Source of the DNA: Aspidiotus rigidus
Lineage: Eukaryota; Arthropoda; Insecta; Hemiptera; Diaspididae
Length of the DNA stretch: 64,000 bases
Direction: 5' to 3'
NCBI GenBank assembly: GCA_035079385.1
Contig: JAVHKY010000016.1
Span: 5,689,501 to 5,753,500, forward strand
The stretch's first letter is position 1; each line of letters begins with the position of its first letter. The position numbers and the translations under genes are program-made. A model generated the notes under the pieces. It was not told the DNA's origin. It did no database searches and was given only the letters and a program-made list of their open reading frames with translations. Shown here one piece after another: positions 34,201 through 44,430 of the stretch.

Positions 34201-37200
34201 GTATGATAAAAGGGGACGTGAAAAAATTTCGACTCTCGGGCTATATATGATAGGAGGGGTACTCGTGGAGTTTGAAACATTGCATATCTGGTTCATTGAA
34301 GGGATTAAACCAATTGGTGAATCAAGAATTGTATGTCTAGTTATTTGAAGGGGCTATTCTGATGCAGGTCATGTCATGTATTATTTTTCAACCTGTAGAG
34401 CAGGTTTCCTGTGTTCCTCGTTTAACATTCTTAAGGAAGCCTTTGTTCATCAATTTGACTAAAAAAGGAGCCTTTTCCCTTCAATTTACTCATTTATTTC
34501 CTTCTTTTCCTCTCATTTTTTCGGTTTCGGGGAAGGAGAGTGAATGACCGTAAGCTCCCTCTCACCCATGAGAGAAATTAACGCCAACACCGTTCAGCGG
34601 TTTCCTTAAAATTTCCCCAAATTTTCCATAGATTTTTGGACGATTTCACAGTTGAACAATGAGAATTTGACGTCTAGCAATTTTTACAGTTCAACATGGA
34701 ATATTTGATAATAAATGAGAGAATTTGACGTCTGTTGAGATACAAAATATCCCGGTGCCTTTCCACCCCTCTCAGAGATGTAAACGTAAACGGGGAGAGG
34801 ATCTCAAACCTAAGGTTCGCGGATGACGTAATTCTCATATCTAACTCGGAGGAAGAACTGAACGAAATGATAACGGAACTGGTGATGGAGGAGGAGGAGT
34901 CGGGGTTAATAATTAGTATTAAAAAGACAAAGAAATTAATAAATCGTGAAAGTTTAGCCAAAGCAATAATATATGGGGAGGAAGTAGGGACATCATTGGA
35001 CGAGACATATCTAGGTCAGTTGATATCAATGGAAGATCGCACAAAGAAAGAAATTGAAAGAAGAATAACAAAGGCATGGAACAAATTTTGGTCACTAAAA
35101 AAATATTCAAAGGTCCTTTCAAAAATAACCAAAAAAGTGAAATGTTCAACATGTGCGTAAGTCCCTCCCTAACATACGGCTGTCAGACTTGGCCGCTGAC
35201 TGCCAAATCCCTGAAGAAAATTGCAACTACCCAAAACGCAATGGAAAGATCAATTCTCGGGTACAAAATAAAAGACCGTAAAAAAAACCGATATCAAAAA
35301 GAGCCTACCCAATAATACCGACATAGTTAGATATATCAGAAGAATGAAGTGGAGATGGGCGGGACATGTGGCGAGGATGAGGGACGACAGGTGGGCATAT
35401 AAAACAACCTTCTGGTATCTTTCGCACTAGAAGAGGAGAAGAGGCCATCAACGTACGAGGTGGTACGATGATATTAATGGGTTTTTAAGGGGGAAAAACT
35501 TTCAAAAAATTGCAAGAAATAGAAAGGAGTGGGAACGACTGCAGGAAACCTTTGCTCTCTATGGGCCGACGATCTTTAATTAGTTAACTATTATGTATTA
35601 TATTGTACTATAATTGTAATCGTCAATAAAGGGGATTTGGATTTGGATTTGGTCTTTCCACCATTCAAAAAGGTATCAATGATAAAAATTCCCAAGAATC
35701 AACGTCCTACTCACTTAGTGGCAACATTAGTGTCTCCGTTTGTTTCATCGTGCCTCTGAAATGACTTGGGTAGTGAGCACGATTTTTTCCTGACATTTTC
35801 GATACCTTTGCCCTGGTTCGGACACACGGAAGGACCGAAATACAGATGATTCTTCGCAACGTGTTCTGCGGAAACGGACGCCGAGGAATTTCGTTTCCCG
35901 TAGTAGGCGCTTTGGAGAATGTCCGGTTGTTTACGTATGAAGTCCGCGTCTCCGACATATTCGTAATCGTTCGCATACGACTCCGAGCTCGATCTAACAT
36001 TCGCGATATCCGGCGGGTTGAAAATTTCAGAAATTTCAGTTTGACTCGTCGGGTAACACTCCTCATTGAACCGGTTCCTATTACTTTTGTACGGCGGTTG
36101 AGACGCCGCGCTCGTCTCATCTGTCGCGGGTTTTCCTGCTGCGGCGTTGATATTATTTTTGTCATTAGCTGCAGGAATGCAAGTGCATTCCAGTGTCTCG
36201 TCGACGTTTCCATCTCCGTAGAAAATTTCGTCCGTATCATTTTCGTCGTAGTCGTCGTAAACGTAACAATCGATCGGGTTCAAGGTACGAAGTGGGGCAC
36301 TCCCAATGTGTAATTCGTCAAATTCACCTGGAAAAGAAATTTAGAATAAAATCGTTAAAACAATTATTCCCATTAAAAAAATAGTCGATAAGTTTTATCG
36401 AGAAAGAAAGTGCTTCTTAGTGACGTATAAAAAAGGTGAGAATTTTATACGATGGAAAGTTTTATAGACTTGCTGGAAAGGACATCTGTATGAGGTGACA
36501 ACGAAATATTGATTTGAATGTAAACAGACTTGATCGAAAAACGATATTTGAAGCAATGTCGCAGTTGAAACTTCGATTAGCGGGTGATTAAACCGCGATT
36601 AGCACTTTTAGCACAACCTACTAGCATTAATAAACCCGGTCCTAAGTAGTCCCACGTCTGTAGCATGATTTCAGAAGAAATTTTTTATAAAATTATATTT
36701 GGATTGTACGAAGAAAGCTGTATTATGCTCATGGAAACGTTAAAATATTAGAAAACCGAACTGTTGGGTGGGCTGAAATTCAAATCTAATCTGACAAGAG
36801 TATTTGAATAAAAAAAAAAGAGCTATGTTCCTATTGTACGGTAGTACATCATGCATTAAGGTTTTGCGATCAGCTAATGGACTCAAGACTAATCTGACAA
36901 GGTAGAAGCAAAAGTTAAATGACCGATTCCCAAAGATCGGCATGAGGTCAAAAGTTTTCTAGGACTATGCACCCACTACCGCAGATTTGTAAAAGGGTTT
37001 TCTGACATTGCAAAACCCTTATACCAAAAAGAAGACCCGTTTTTATGGACTAAAGAAAGTCAAGAGGCTTTTGACCACCTGAAGGAGAAGCTGTGTTCAC
37101 CACCTATATTAACATTTCTACAGCCTGGGAAATCACTTGTGTTGGGTATAGACTGTAGTAATTTGGGCATTGGAGCTGTACTATCTCGAGTAGACAATTC

Positions 37201-40200
37201 TGAAGAGAAACCAATCGCATATGATAGCAAAGTTCTCACCGGGGATGAGCAAAATTACTGCGCCACTAGAAGAGAACTATTGGCAGTTGTCAAGGCGTTC
37301 AAACATTTTCACAAGTACTTGTATGGACAGACATTTTTATTGAGAACTGACCACGCTGCTCAACAGTAGATAACGTCATTTAAGGAATTACAAGGGCAAA
37401 TTGCAAGATAGATCCCAATATTTGCAGACATACACCTTTGACATCCAACACTGCAAGAGGAAGATCCATCAATATGCCGACGTCTTATCACGAAGACCAT
37501 GTCTGGAAGAATGCAACTATCGTGACAGATAGGATCAGAAGGAAATTCTCAGTTTGATAACAACTTGAATATGAAAGACCAAAATGCAAGATCAAGACAT
37601 TGCCTTTATTGTGTGTAGAAAGAAAGAAAACGTTCGACCAACGTGGCAGGAGATCAGTTCAAGGTCAGTCAACAGTAAGATTCTGTGGTCTCAGTGGGAT
37701 TACCTACAAGTTGAACAAGGGGTCCTTGACAGAATCTGGGAATCTGTTGATGGTCTTAGAACTCGGTAGCAATAAGTCATTCCAAGAACTTTGGTACCAG
37801 AAGTTTTGAAGGCTGTTCATAATAACTCATCTGGAGGACACCTCAATGTAACAAGGTTGCCAATACTCGTGTTTATCAAAGGCTCCATCGAAGTGTTACA
37901 CAGCCATGCGCTGTAAGAGAGGCTGTAAATGTAATGAACCCTCGTATACCTGAGCTGTACGGGTTAATCACGACTCACAAAGAGGGCTATTCTATCAGGC
38001 CGGTAGTTTCGTTTATGGATAGCCCCCCCCGCCCTACCACCTGAGCCGTTACCTCGTCGTTTGGTTTGTACATAACACAGGGTTTTCCTCTAGGTATACT
38101 GTTAAAAATCCATGTGACCAGGTGGACAAACTGAGTGCTCAGTCTCCTATTCCGCACTTTTCTCAACTGTTCTCCTTCGACATCTTGGGTATGTATACCA
38201 ACATCTGGATGGAGGAGTCCATTGGGAATACGTGCGAATACCGTTTCTGAGTTCAGAGGTTTGGTCTCTGTACGTCTGCTGACTAATATTTGTCAGTACC
38301 GTGACATTACATGTCTTCCTACGGGCGGCCCCCTCTTGTGTCTGAAGTGTTTATGGATAGGATGGAAGGTTTCCTCTTTGATTCTGTTTCCAACCAGTCT
38401 TCCGCCTTTACCATGGACATCCATCAGTGGTATAGGTATGTGGATGATATTTTTGGTATCTGGACGGGGGATGATAACTCCCCTCGAGCCTTCCACCACA
38501 TTTTGAATATATATCACACGAAACTGAATTTTATCTTGGAGTAGGGTGGGTCAACCCTAAACTTCCTTGACCTCAAAATCGCCATCCTTCCTACGTCCAC
38601 AGGTGTTATGGATTTTGACTTTGATGTCTACCGTAAACCGGCTTACACAGGGCAAAATATACACGGGAGTAGAGATAAAACACCGGAGCTGAAACACCAC
38701 TTACTTTCCTGTTAATTTTAAAACTTACTTATTTTCCTGTTAATTTTAAAACCTACTTATTTTCCTGTTAATTTAAAAATCTAGTTACTTTCCTGTTGTT
38801 TTCACATTCTTGTTCTTTTTCTGATCTTTTTATTTTTTTTTTCAATATCACAAAATTTTTTTTTTCAAGGTCACAAATTCATTTTTTTAAAAAGTTTCAA
38901 CAGAAAAAGATCAGAAAAAATAGTTATCAGAAAAAAGATCTGAAAAAATAACCATCAGAAAAGTATGAGAAAATAAAACTAACACAAAAATAAGTGGAAA
39001 AAAATTAATAAAATTCTTCATTCCACTATTTTGGAAAAAAAATACAGACCCGTTGATTTAACTGGTCTGTTAAATACTTTGCGTTAATTTTGTCTGTCAT
39101 TCGCCGGTACCTTTAGACAGACAAAATTAACGCAAAGTATTTAACAGACCAGTTAAATCAACGGGTCTGTATTTTTTTTTCCAAAATAGTGGAATGAAGA
39201 ATTTTATTAATTTTTTTCCACTTATTTTTGTGTTAGTTTTATTTTCTCATACTTTTCTGATGATTTTTTTTTCACTTATTGTTGTGTTAGTTTTATTTTC
39301 TCATCCTTTTCTGATGATTATTTTTTCAGATCTTTTTTCTGATAACTATTTTTTCTGATCTTTTTCTGTTGAAACTTTTTAAAAAAATGAATTTGTGATA
39401 TTGAAAAAAAATAAAAAAAAATAAAAAGATCGGAAAAAGAACAAGAATGTGAAAACAACAGGAAAGTACCGGTAACTAGATTTTAAAATTAACAGGAAAC
39501 TAAGTAGGTTTTAAAATTAACAGGAAAGTAAGTAGGTTTTAAAATTAACAGGAAAGTAAGTGGTGTTTCAGCTCCGGTGTTTTATCTCTACTCACGGGGA
39601 CTCCCTTCACCACGCCTCACACAAAAGCACCGCGTATGTTGCCATGGCTCGTAGGTTAGCTAGCCTCCCCCTATCCTCTCGGGATCTCCAGAAAGAAATT
39701 GATACGATCACGCACATTGCGCTTTCTAATAATATTAATGATAACGTTTGGAAAATTGTGCGCAGAAGGAGGAAGTCTATCGCCTTACAGAGGAATACCT
39801 CCCTGCCTCATCTTGGTAATACTGGGGAAAAAACGCGCTGGGTTCGGGTCCCTTATCTGGGTCACCTGTCCCATAAAATTCAAAGACTGCCTAAGAATCT
39901 TATAGGCGTACAACAGCGGCGCTCAAGGCCACACAGAATGAGGTGAAAATTCTCGCGGGCCACAAAAAAAAGTAAAACGTTCATTATTTTTCAATAGGTA
40001 ATTATCAGATCAGCAAAAATATGGAAAAGGAGGCACACAATTTCATATCCCCATCAATTAAAAAGTTACAAATATTGTTCACTTCTCAATCATCAAGTTT
40101 CCTGCCATTTTCATTTTTCCCTTTTTTACACTTTTGTTTCTTTTCTCCTTATTCTTATATTTCTTTTTACGGGCTCGCGGACCGGATGAAAACCTTCCCG

Positions 40201-43082
40201 CGGGCCCTAGGCTGAGCACCGTTGGGCGACCGTTTTTTAAAGTCCTTATACTCTGCCGCACCTTTTTAACCTAAAGGACCCCTTCAGCAAAAAACGTGGA
40301 TTTATAAGACCAATTGCGGCGATTGCAATGACGAGCTTAAATCCGCTACTCGCAACAACAAACCTCAAAAATCTGCCTTTACTGGGCATATTCTCACCAT
40401 GGGCTATTTTCCCTCGAAAATGAGGGTCTCTCTCCTTCACACCTCGCCGAAAGGTGGATTTTAAACAGATTACGGGAGATTGAGATTATAAAGCACAAAA
40501 ATAATACAACCTGGGAAATACTAAACGACACGGAGCATATTTTGTATGGCAGCTTCGTGATGTACATTTTCGGGTTAATACCGGAATGAGTTTCGTTATT
40601 TCTTTTTCTCTTCCGATCCGATGATACTGGTGAACCGGTCGTCGCTCCTTTTTCGCTATCTTTCGCCACAACTAAGACAATTAGCCTTCTGAATGAGCGT
40701 CTCCTAGATTATGGCTTAATCGAGAAACTTTTCACCTTCAATGCGATCCTTCTTCACAGTCTTTCATCCTCTTTGTTTCCATTTCCTTTCCTACCTTTTC
40801 TAGGGTATTCCTCTCCCTTCTTTGCTTTCTACTCCTCTCTCTTTCTGCCTTCCTGTTATCCTTCGTTTGTTTCTTCCTAAAATTTTCTTTCCCATCTTAT
40901 CTCGCCTTAATCTTTCATCCTCTCTAGGGTACCTTTTCTAAGATCCTCTCTTTCGCTTCACCTTTTCCTCCTTTTTTTTCACCCTTCTTTTGTTCGTCGT
41001 CCTCACACTTGGGTGGGGTTTTAGCTTCTGGTTTCCACTTGTATTCTCCTTCTTTCACCGTTTTGTAATCGTGTACTGTCAGTTTGTCTATAATTGTGCT
41101 TGATCATGGTCTATTAATCGAAAACACGTTTGCGTTAATGAAGTGTTTATTCTACGGTTCGCAAATTATTTACTCAATTTATCTATATAGCCTACGGACG
41201 TAAAACAAGTCGATTTCGACTTTAGAAGCCTGAGAAGCGTGATTCGGAGAACTTGGAGCTGTGCTATACGTATGAGCTGATAAAGAAAGGAGGGGAAAGG
41301 AGTCAAAAAAATTCGATCATTGAACTGTACGTATATTAGCGAAGCACTGAAGAAAGGGTTTGATTATCCAGCGAGGGAAGGAGGGAGTTGGGCTTCCAAG
41401 TCGTACAGATTAATTCAGAGATTCGTAAAATTTTCGAGATGGAAAAGAACTTGAGAAATTTAAAACACCGAGCTAGAGTGGCTCTTATGTCTATCCTAGT
41501 TAAGGGCTTTTGAAAATTTGACAGCTTTAGAAACTTTTTGCGATCTTACGCTGCAAGTTTTCAATCCATCTTTCACTTCCCATGCAGAAAATACGTAGAA
41601 CAATTTTAATCAATGTGTGCAAGGGAAAAAGGGTGAATGTCCAAACGAAACGATCTGGCTCCCCCAGTACCTCTCAATTTTTAAATCGATGTCAAGCCGA
41701 CCACGATGAATTTCTCTATTCTTCTACGGTCCACAAGCCAACTCCAGAAAGAAGTAAACATTCTCAATTTGGCCCCGAAATCACACTTTGACAAAAATTG
41801 AGTAATATTCTATACATAATCTCTTGAAATAAAGAATACAATCTTACTTAGCAATGGTCTCGCTCGATTTCGGTCCCTCCACCGCACAGTGCTGCTTCCA
41901 TATCCGTTCAGAGGAATCGAATAATTTGACCGTCCCGTTTGGAAGCTAGCCGATCTACGAATCCTTTGCTCAGGCAGGGAACGTTGAACAACTCCATTTT
42001 CGCGATCAATACCGTTAGTAGCTTTTCTTGAATAAGCCATTTCAGCGGGAGTACAAGATGGAGCCGCAGGTACTCGGCACTGATAACAATCGCATTCGTC
42101 GTAATAATGCTGCGTCGCACTGCCAGTTGAAAAACAACGTCTAGGCACAAAAGAAGCTGGACCACGCCACTTGCAATGATCATTGTCTGCATCATAGATA
42201 CCGTAGTAGTCTGGAGAAGATTTTATAACTCTCTTCTTTTGTCGTTCTACATTATTGCTCGGCGATGAATATTCTTCAGGGGGTTTAGAATACGATGATC
42301 GTTGCACGCCGATTGAATTGTAAGAATTAATTAAATGATTCCTTCTGTTATTGTTGTAAGGCGCTGATGTTCGACTGCGATCAGGCTCGATTTCATTTTT
42401 GTACGTCGAGCCATTAATAAGTTCTTCCCGGCGGTGACCGTAAATGTCTTTCGGATAATACATTTCGATATTCTTCGGTGTCTCCCTTTGTAGTCGATAT
42501 TTTGTACTTCTGGACGACGACGCCGACGGTTTATAATCGTCGTCGATGTAGTCGTAAATATCGCCGTCCAAATTTTCGTTATTCAATACGGCGATATCGT
42601 CCTCGAACCCCGGAGGAGGCGAAATGATCGGATAGTTGGAATACAGATGCAACTTGAGCGGATCGTTCTGTCGATATTTTCGATTGCGATTCTCTTTACC
42701 GTAATCGTAGCCCAGAGATTTGGACGCTTTGATTGTGTTGTGCTGCGAATCGTTTCTACGAATAGCGTTTCCATTTTCGAGTATCGGCGCGCTTCGTTGA
42801 CTGACGAGTTTTCGGGCCGCGTATGGGTTCGCCCCGCAGGTGGTCTCCGAGCGCACAAGCGCACGCGAGGGTGAGTAAAGGTGGTTGGTCTTCGCGGGAG
42901 ACAGAGTGTGGTGGTGGTCGAACGAAAGATGGTTTTGTTTTTCGTAGTTTTTCAAGAAATTTTCATAGTCCATTATGAAGTTGGTATTCACGTTATTGAA
43001 AACCAGTTTCGCTTCGTCGCCATCCGCAAATGTCCACGGCTCCGAGGTGCTACGCAAGTGTAAGACCGACACATTGGGGCCT
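25120..43082 (-). CDS. Rho guanine nucleotide exchange factor, SH3-DH-PH (Asef/collybistin type), 3' 19 exons
   Basis: The exons are 41848-43082, 35715-36327, 31250-31358, 31050-31171, 30892-30980, 30643-30799, 30464-30569, 30226-30386, 30064-30152, 29881-29990, 29634-29813, 29389-29556, 29129-29308, 28824-29045, 28583-28723, 28377-28505, 26177-26261, 25844-26089 and 25120-25277. All junctions are GT..AG and every phase agrees, giving 1,432 residues to a TAA. A long low-complexity N-terminal region is followed by SH3 (about 940-990), DH (about 1020-1205) and PH (about 1225-1375). This order with high similarity in each domain fits ARHGEF4/ARHGEF9/SPATA13, which activate Rac or Cdc42. The start codon and first exon(s) were not found. 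The acceptor of the first exon could be 43082 or 43080. Introns are loaded with LINEs, gypsy, Penelope and satellites. Confidence 0.93.
25844..28505 (-). CDS. RhoGEF PH domain exons
   Basis: Three exons (28377-28505, 26177-26261, 25844-26089) encode the PH domain. Landmarks are NSSQLIHQNDVSKV, TLFLFDHQLVFCKK, DILRRDGYVYKGRISLDG and REKTEWLNAFRREKE, where the Trp is the invariant PH C-terminal helix residue. The first exon is hidden in DNA next to a jockey fragment and was found by phase and similarity. Confidence 0.92.
26765..28250 (+). mobile_element. Jockey-type LINE fragment, degenerate, in RhoGEF intron
   Basis: The fragment starts CTGTTTCAGCTGACGCCA. Its broken frames follow a jockey reverse transcriptase: a DNIHT-like box with a LHSSIWKLDIILSIL stretch near 27010-27060, SSDRGFQFSDKKTV near 27625, FLGLSFDSKTSQTPHIK near 27745, and FLDSIQSSELRLVFGASAL near 27940. 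Many stops are present. It sits antisense between PH exons 28377 and 26261. Confidence 0.75.
28583..29556 (-). CDS. RhoGEF DH (RhoGEF) domain exons
   Basis: Four exons (29389-29556, 29129-29308, 28824-29045, 28583-28723) encode the exchange domain. ELLNTERDFVKIL is conserved region 1, and DEDIYKIFGNW and IYSDYCNNHP lie in the middle. LLTPIQRICKYPLQL is the conserved alpha-H signature that contacts the GTPase, and LINERKRRMESLEK closes the domain. Confidence 0.95.
29634..29813 (-). CDS. RhoGEF SH3 domain exon
   Basis: Sixty residues make up almost the whole SH3 domain: FAEAVWDHVAIESEELPF, GDVIEVYNV, the ligand-groove REWWWG, and GWFPSDFVR. The AEAxWDHV start and triple Trp are typical of the Asef/collybistin SH3, which in vertebrate relatives restrains the DH domain. 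Confidence 0.95.
29881..31358 (-). CDS. RhoGEF linker exons (eight small exons)
   Basis: The exons between 31358 and 29881 encode a Ser/Arg-rich linker. Landmarks are FFHWKKYGLRGLF, REMPEKKRYGRLMRIG, GDGVFHKFCKSFSLRFL, EPWRSSSDRNRRVNIP and ERALFSEDDMMSDSGGSS. The exon beginning at 30799 was chosen by phase, since an upstream AG at 30826 leads to an early stop. Confidence 0.8.
31359..32700. other. RhoGEF intron, GC-richer patch
   Basis: Most of this is unassigned. Bases 31950-32135 are clearly richer in G and C than the surroundings and carry short minus-strand open frames. This could be a 5' exon or alternative promoter of the RhoGEF, but nothing proves it. The stretch near 32560 has a remnant of the hairpin-end motif (GCAGGGAACTTGTTCTATGG). 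Confidence 0.3.
32740..34265 (-). repeat. Long degenerate minisatellite, roughly 30 units
   Basis: About 1.5 kb of diverged tandem units near 50 bp, with recurring words TTTTTCCAAGTCC, TTTCCTATCATATAT and GGCTCAAAAATCAAAA. The unit is recognisably related to the 45-bp minisatellite elsewhere (compare TTTTTCTAAGTCCCTCTCC and TATCATATATAGCTCGAG). The last units near 34180-34260 are close to the canonical form. It lies within a RhoGEF intron. Confidence 0.8.
34266..34739. other. RhoGEF intron with a hairpin-end remnant
   Basis: Bases 34400-34443 carry CAGGTTTCCTG and TTTAACATTCTTAAGGAAG, a diverged minus-oriented copy of the paired stem-loop motif. The rest is unassigned. Confidence 0.4.
34740..35655 (+). 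mobile_element. RTE-clade LINE 3' fragment
   Basis: Frames in order show NLRFADDVILISNSEEEL (the FADD catalytic box), SGLIISIKKTK, a diverged LGQLISMEDRTKKEIERRI, SPSLTYGCQTWPLT, TTQNAMERSILGY and RRMKWRWAGHVARMRDDRW, an arrangement typical of RTE elements. A frameshift lies near 35090-35160. The 3' end has AATAAA at 35625 followed by GGATTT tandem units (35633-35653), as often seen at RTE tails. The copy is 5' truncated and dead. Confidence 0.8.
35715..36327 (-). CDS. RhoGEF acidic/disordered exon
   Basis: About 204 residues start EFDELHIGSAPLRTLNPI and continue with an acidic tract (YDDYDENDTDEIFYGDGN). The acceptor is TTCCAG|GTGAA and the donor ACTAA|GTGAGT. The frame continues into the exon at 31358 (AA|C). 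Confidence 0.8.
36328..36919. other. RhoGEF intron DNA, unassigned
   Basis: No recognisable feature is seen between the exon acceptor at 36328 and the gypsy fragment. Confidence 0.3.
36920..37855 (+). mobile_element. Ty3/gypsy retrotransposon fragment (RT end, RNase H, start of integrase)
   Basis: The frame shows IPKDRHEVKSFLGLCTHY and RRFVKGFSDIAKPLY, the end of a gypsy reverse transcriptase. The RNase H follows, with LGIDCSNLGIGAVLS, a Glu in TRRELLAVVKAFKHF and LRTDHAAQQ. After an in-frame stop come TFDIQHCK and ADVLSRRPC remnants and an HNNSSGGHLNVTR zinc-binding stretch of integrase. No LTRs are visible. It ends abruptly where a Penelope-like sequence begins. Confidence 0.85.
37862..39955 (+). 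mobile_element. Penelope-like retroelement fragment split by a palindromic insert
   Basis: Homology runs RIPELYGLITTHKEGYSIRP and VVSFMDSP, then SFDILGMYTNI, the GGPL box with EVFMDRMEGFLFDS, WYRYVDDIFGIW (catalytic DD near 38440), STLNFLDLKIAILP and VYRKPAYTG. Homology then breaks at 38661. It resumes at 39598 with GDSLHHASHKSTAYVAMARR and ends RWVRVPYLGHLSHKIQRL. The GIY-YIG domain is not found after 39955. Frameshifts are present. Confidence 0.85.
38668..39592. mobile_element. 925-bp palindromic element with 6-bp target duplication
   Basis: The left arm (38668-39098) and right arm (39116-39592) are near-perfect reverse complements around a 17-bp centre. The ends are AGTAGAGATAAAACACCGG and CCGGTGTTTTATCTCTACT. 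CACGGG flanks both sides (38662-38667 and 39593-39598). The right arm is longer because a stretch near 46 bp with TTTTATTTTCTCAT is duplicated. The insertion splits a Penelope reverse transcriptase reading exactly at the duplicated hexamer, which confirms the borders. It has no coding capacity. Confidence 0.9.
39945..40225. repeat. Possible hAT-like MITE remnant
   Basis: The left side has TCTCGCGGGCCACAAAA and the right side has CGCGGGCCCTAGGCTGAGCA followed by CCGTTG, words common at hAT-type MITE ends. Exact termini and target duplication were not established. Confidence 0.3.
40226..41847. other. RhoGEF intron DNA, pyrimidine-rich in part
   Basis: Bases 40740-40990 are C/T-rich. No coding homology or element ends were recognised. 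Confidence 0.35.
41848..43082 (-). CDS. RhoGEF long N-terminal exon (disordered region)
   Basis: About 411 residues, rich in Ser, Asn, Arg and Tyr, with no stop in 1.2 kb. It contains DGDIYDYIDDDYKP, ISPPPGFEDD and several Arg-Ser motifs. No folded domain is recognised. It was linked to the RhoGEF because its end phase (CTA A|) joins the next exon (GT GAA) in frame as Ser. Confidence 0.8.
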
Positions 43083-44010
43083 CTGGAACAGAAAAAAGAT
43101 TGCGAATGAGTCAGTATAAAGATGTGAAAACATAGATGGTACACTCGAATAGGGGAACGTGGAAAAATTTTGAACAGAAATCAAGATCTGTCCGTCGAGT
43201 CTTAAAACTGCTGAAGAATTTTCGATTTTAAACTAGAGGACAATGATAAGCATTTGGAAATTAGCCCCGGATCTCATAACAAACTCCACATAGGCCCGAG
43301 TTTTAGCTTATAGGATTCTTCGGTGTCTTTTTTGCAAGGAGATTGTCTGTTTGGCAGTGTCCTTAGAAAACACCCGAGTCCAACCTCTGTAAAATCATCA
43401 ACGATCTCTACCTAATTTAAGGACTTGAAAAAATTGCGAGTTTCGATCCTGTGTACAAAAAACTTGAAAAAAGTTCGAGCTATTAACTTCTGGTGCAGAG
43501 GTGGATAAATTTCAACTTACGAGCTAGGCTAAAACCATAAAGTTTTAGGCTGAGCAAAAGCTAGGAAAGACTCCCTACGCTAAGACTAATTTTAAGTTAT
43601 GGGGGTTACGTCCTCAGAAAACGTCCGCTTCTGATTTTCGTGACATTATCAATGATCTTGACTTAATTTAGGGACTTGTAAAAATTTTCTAGTTCTGATC
43701 CTTAATAGGAAGGGGACCTTGCTATCACATATAGCTCGAAATTCAGAATTTCATCAAATCCAACTCTTTCATCAGCGTAAGTCAGTTTTTGCCGGACAGC
43801 GATGATGCCAACATTTCCATAAAGACCCGCTTATAGAACAGGTTCCTAGTTGAAATTTGGCGCTACGAACTTTCTCAGAGGTTGGTCCAGAGCCTGAACC
43901 TTCACGCTAGAGCTAGACTAAGACTATGGAGTCTTGAGCTAAATTTCTCCTCCCGGCATGAAAACCATAAGCGGGTTCTAAAAGAGGATTTTAGACGAAG
44001 CTTCTCAAGT
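43083..44010. other. RhoGEF upstream intron or flank with repeat remnants
   Basis: From about 43720 there are minisatellite-like words (AGGAAGGGGACCTTGC, ATATAGCTCGAAATT). At 43790-43855 a diverged hairpin-end copy appears (TTGCCGGACAGC, ATAGAACAGGTTCCTAGTT). The first RhoGEF exons must lie upstream of 43083 but were not recognised. Confidence 0.35.
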
Positions 44011-44016
44011 CAAGAC

Positions 44017-44047
44017 TCTCCCTCCCTCCCTCCCTCCCTCCCTCCCT

Positions 44048-44091
<44 letters not shown>
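44017..44091 (+). repeat. Compound microsatellite (CCCT)n(CT)n
   Basis: About 37 bp of CCCT repeats pass directly into about 38 bp of CT repeats. Such tracts are prone to slippage. Open frames across it (Pro-Ser and Leu-Ser runs) are artefacts. Confidence 0.95.
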
Positions 44092-44094
<3 letters not shown>

Positions 44095-44430
44095 TATAAA
44101 CTAGGTTTAAACTTTACAAATCCACGGAGGAAAAACCCAGGACGTGATGTCAATAATTTACTTGGGTGGTAAGAAGGAGAAAGAGCAGAGACTGTAAAAA
44201 TTATAAGGATGAGGGCAGGACATCATCTCGGCCGTACATCATTCAAGATTCCTAAAAACGAGGGAAGTACAAGCAGGAGAGTATGACATCACTACGGAAT
44301 AATTTAAATGATATAAATCCTCGCAGAGGGGGGGGGGACGCACGAAAATCAGAGCGTGATAAAAAGAAAAATTACGATAGGAATTTCCATACTTCAAAAA
44401 ATTCCAAGTGCGTACAAGAAACTCATGGGT

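Noticed and set aside
35846..36313. A 155-codon plus-strand open frame
   Set aside because: It is the antisense shadow of the RhoGEF exon at 35715-36327, whose minus-strand frame fits splice phases on both sides.
42583..42864. Alternative open frames inside 41848-43082
   Set aside because: They overlap the long minus-strand RhoGEF exon in other frames, and only the long frame is phase-compatible with the next exon.
43882..44172. A plus-strand open frame with Pro-Ser and Leu-Ser runs
   Set aside because: It is produced by the CCCT/CT microsatellite.
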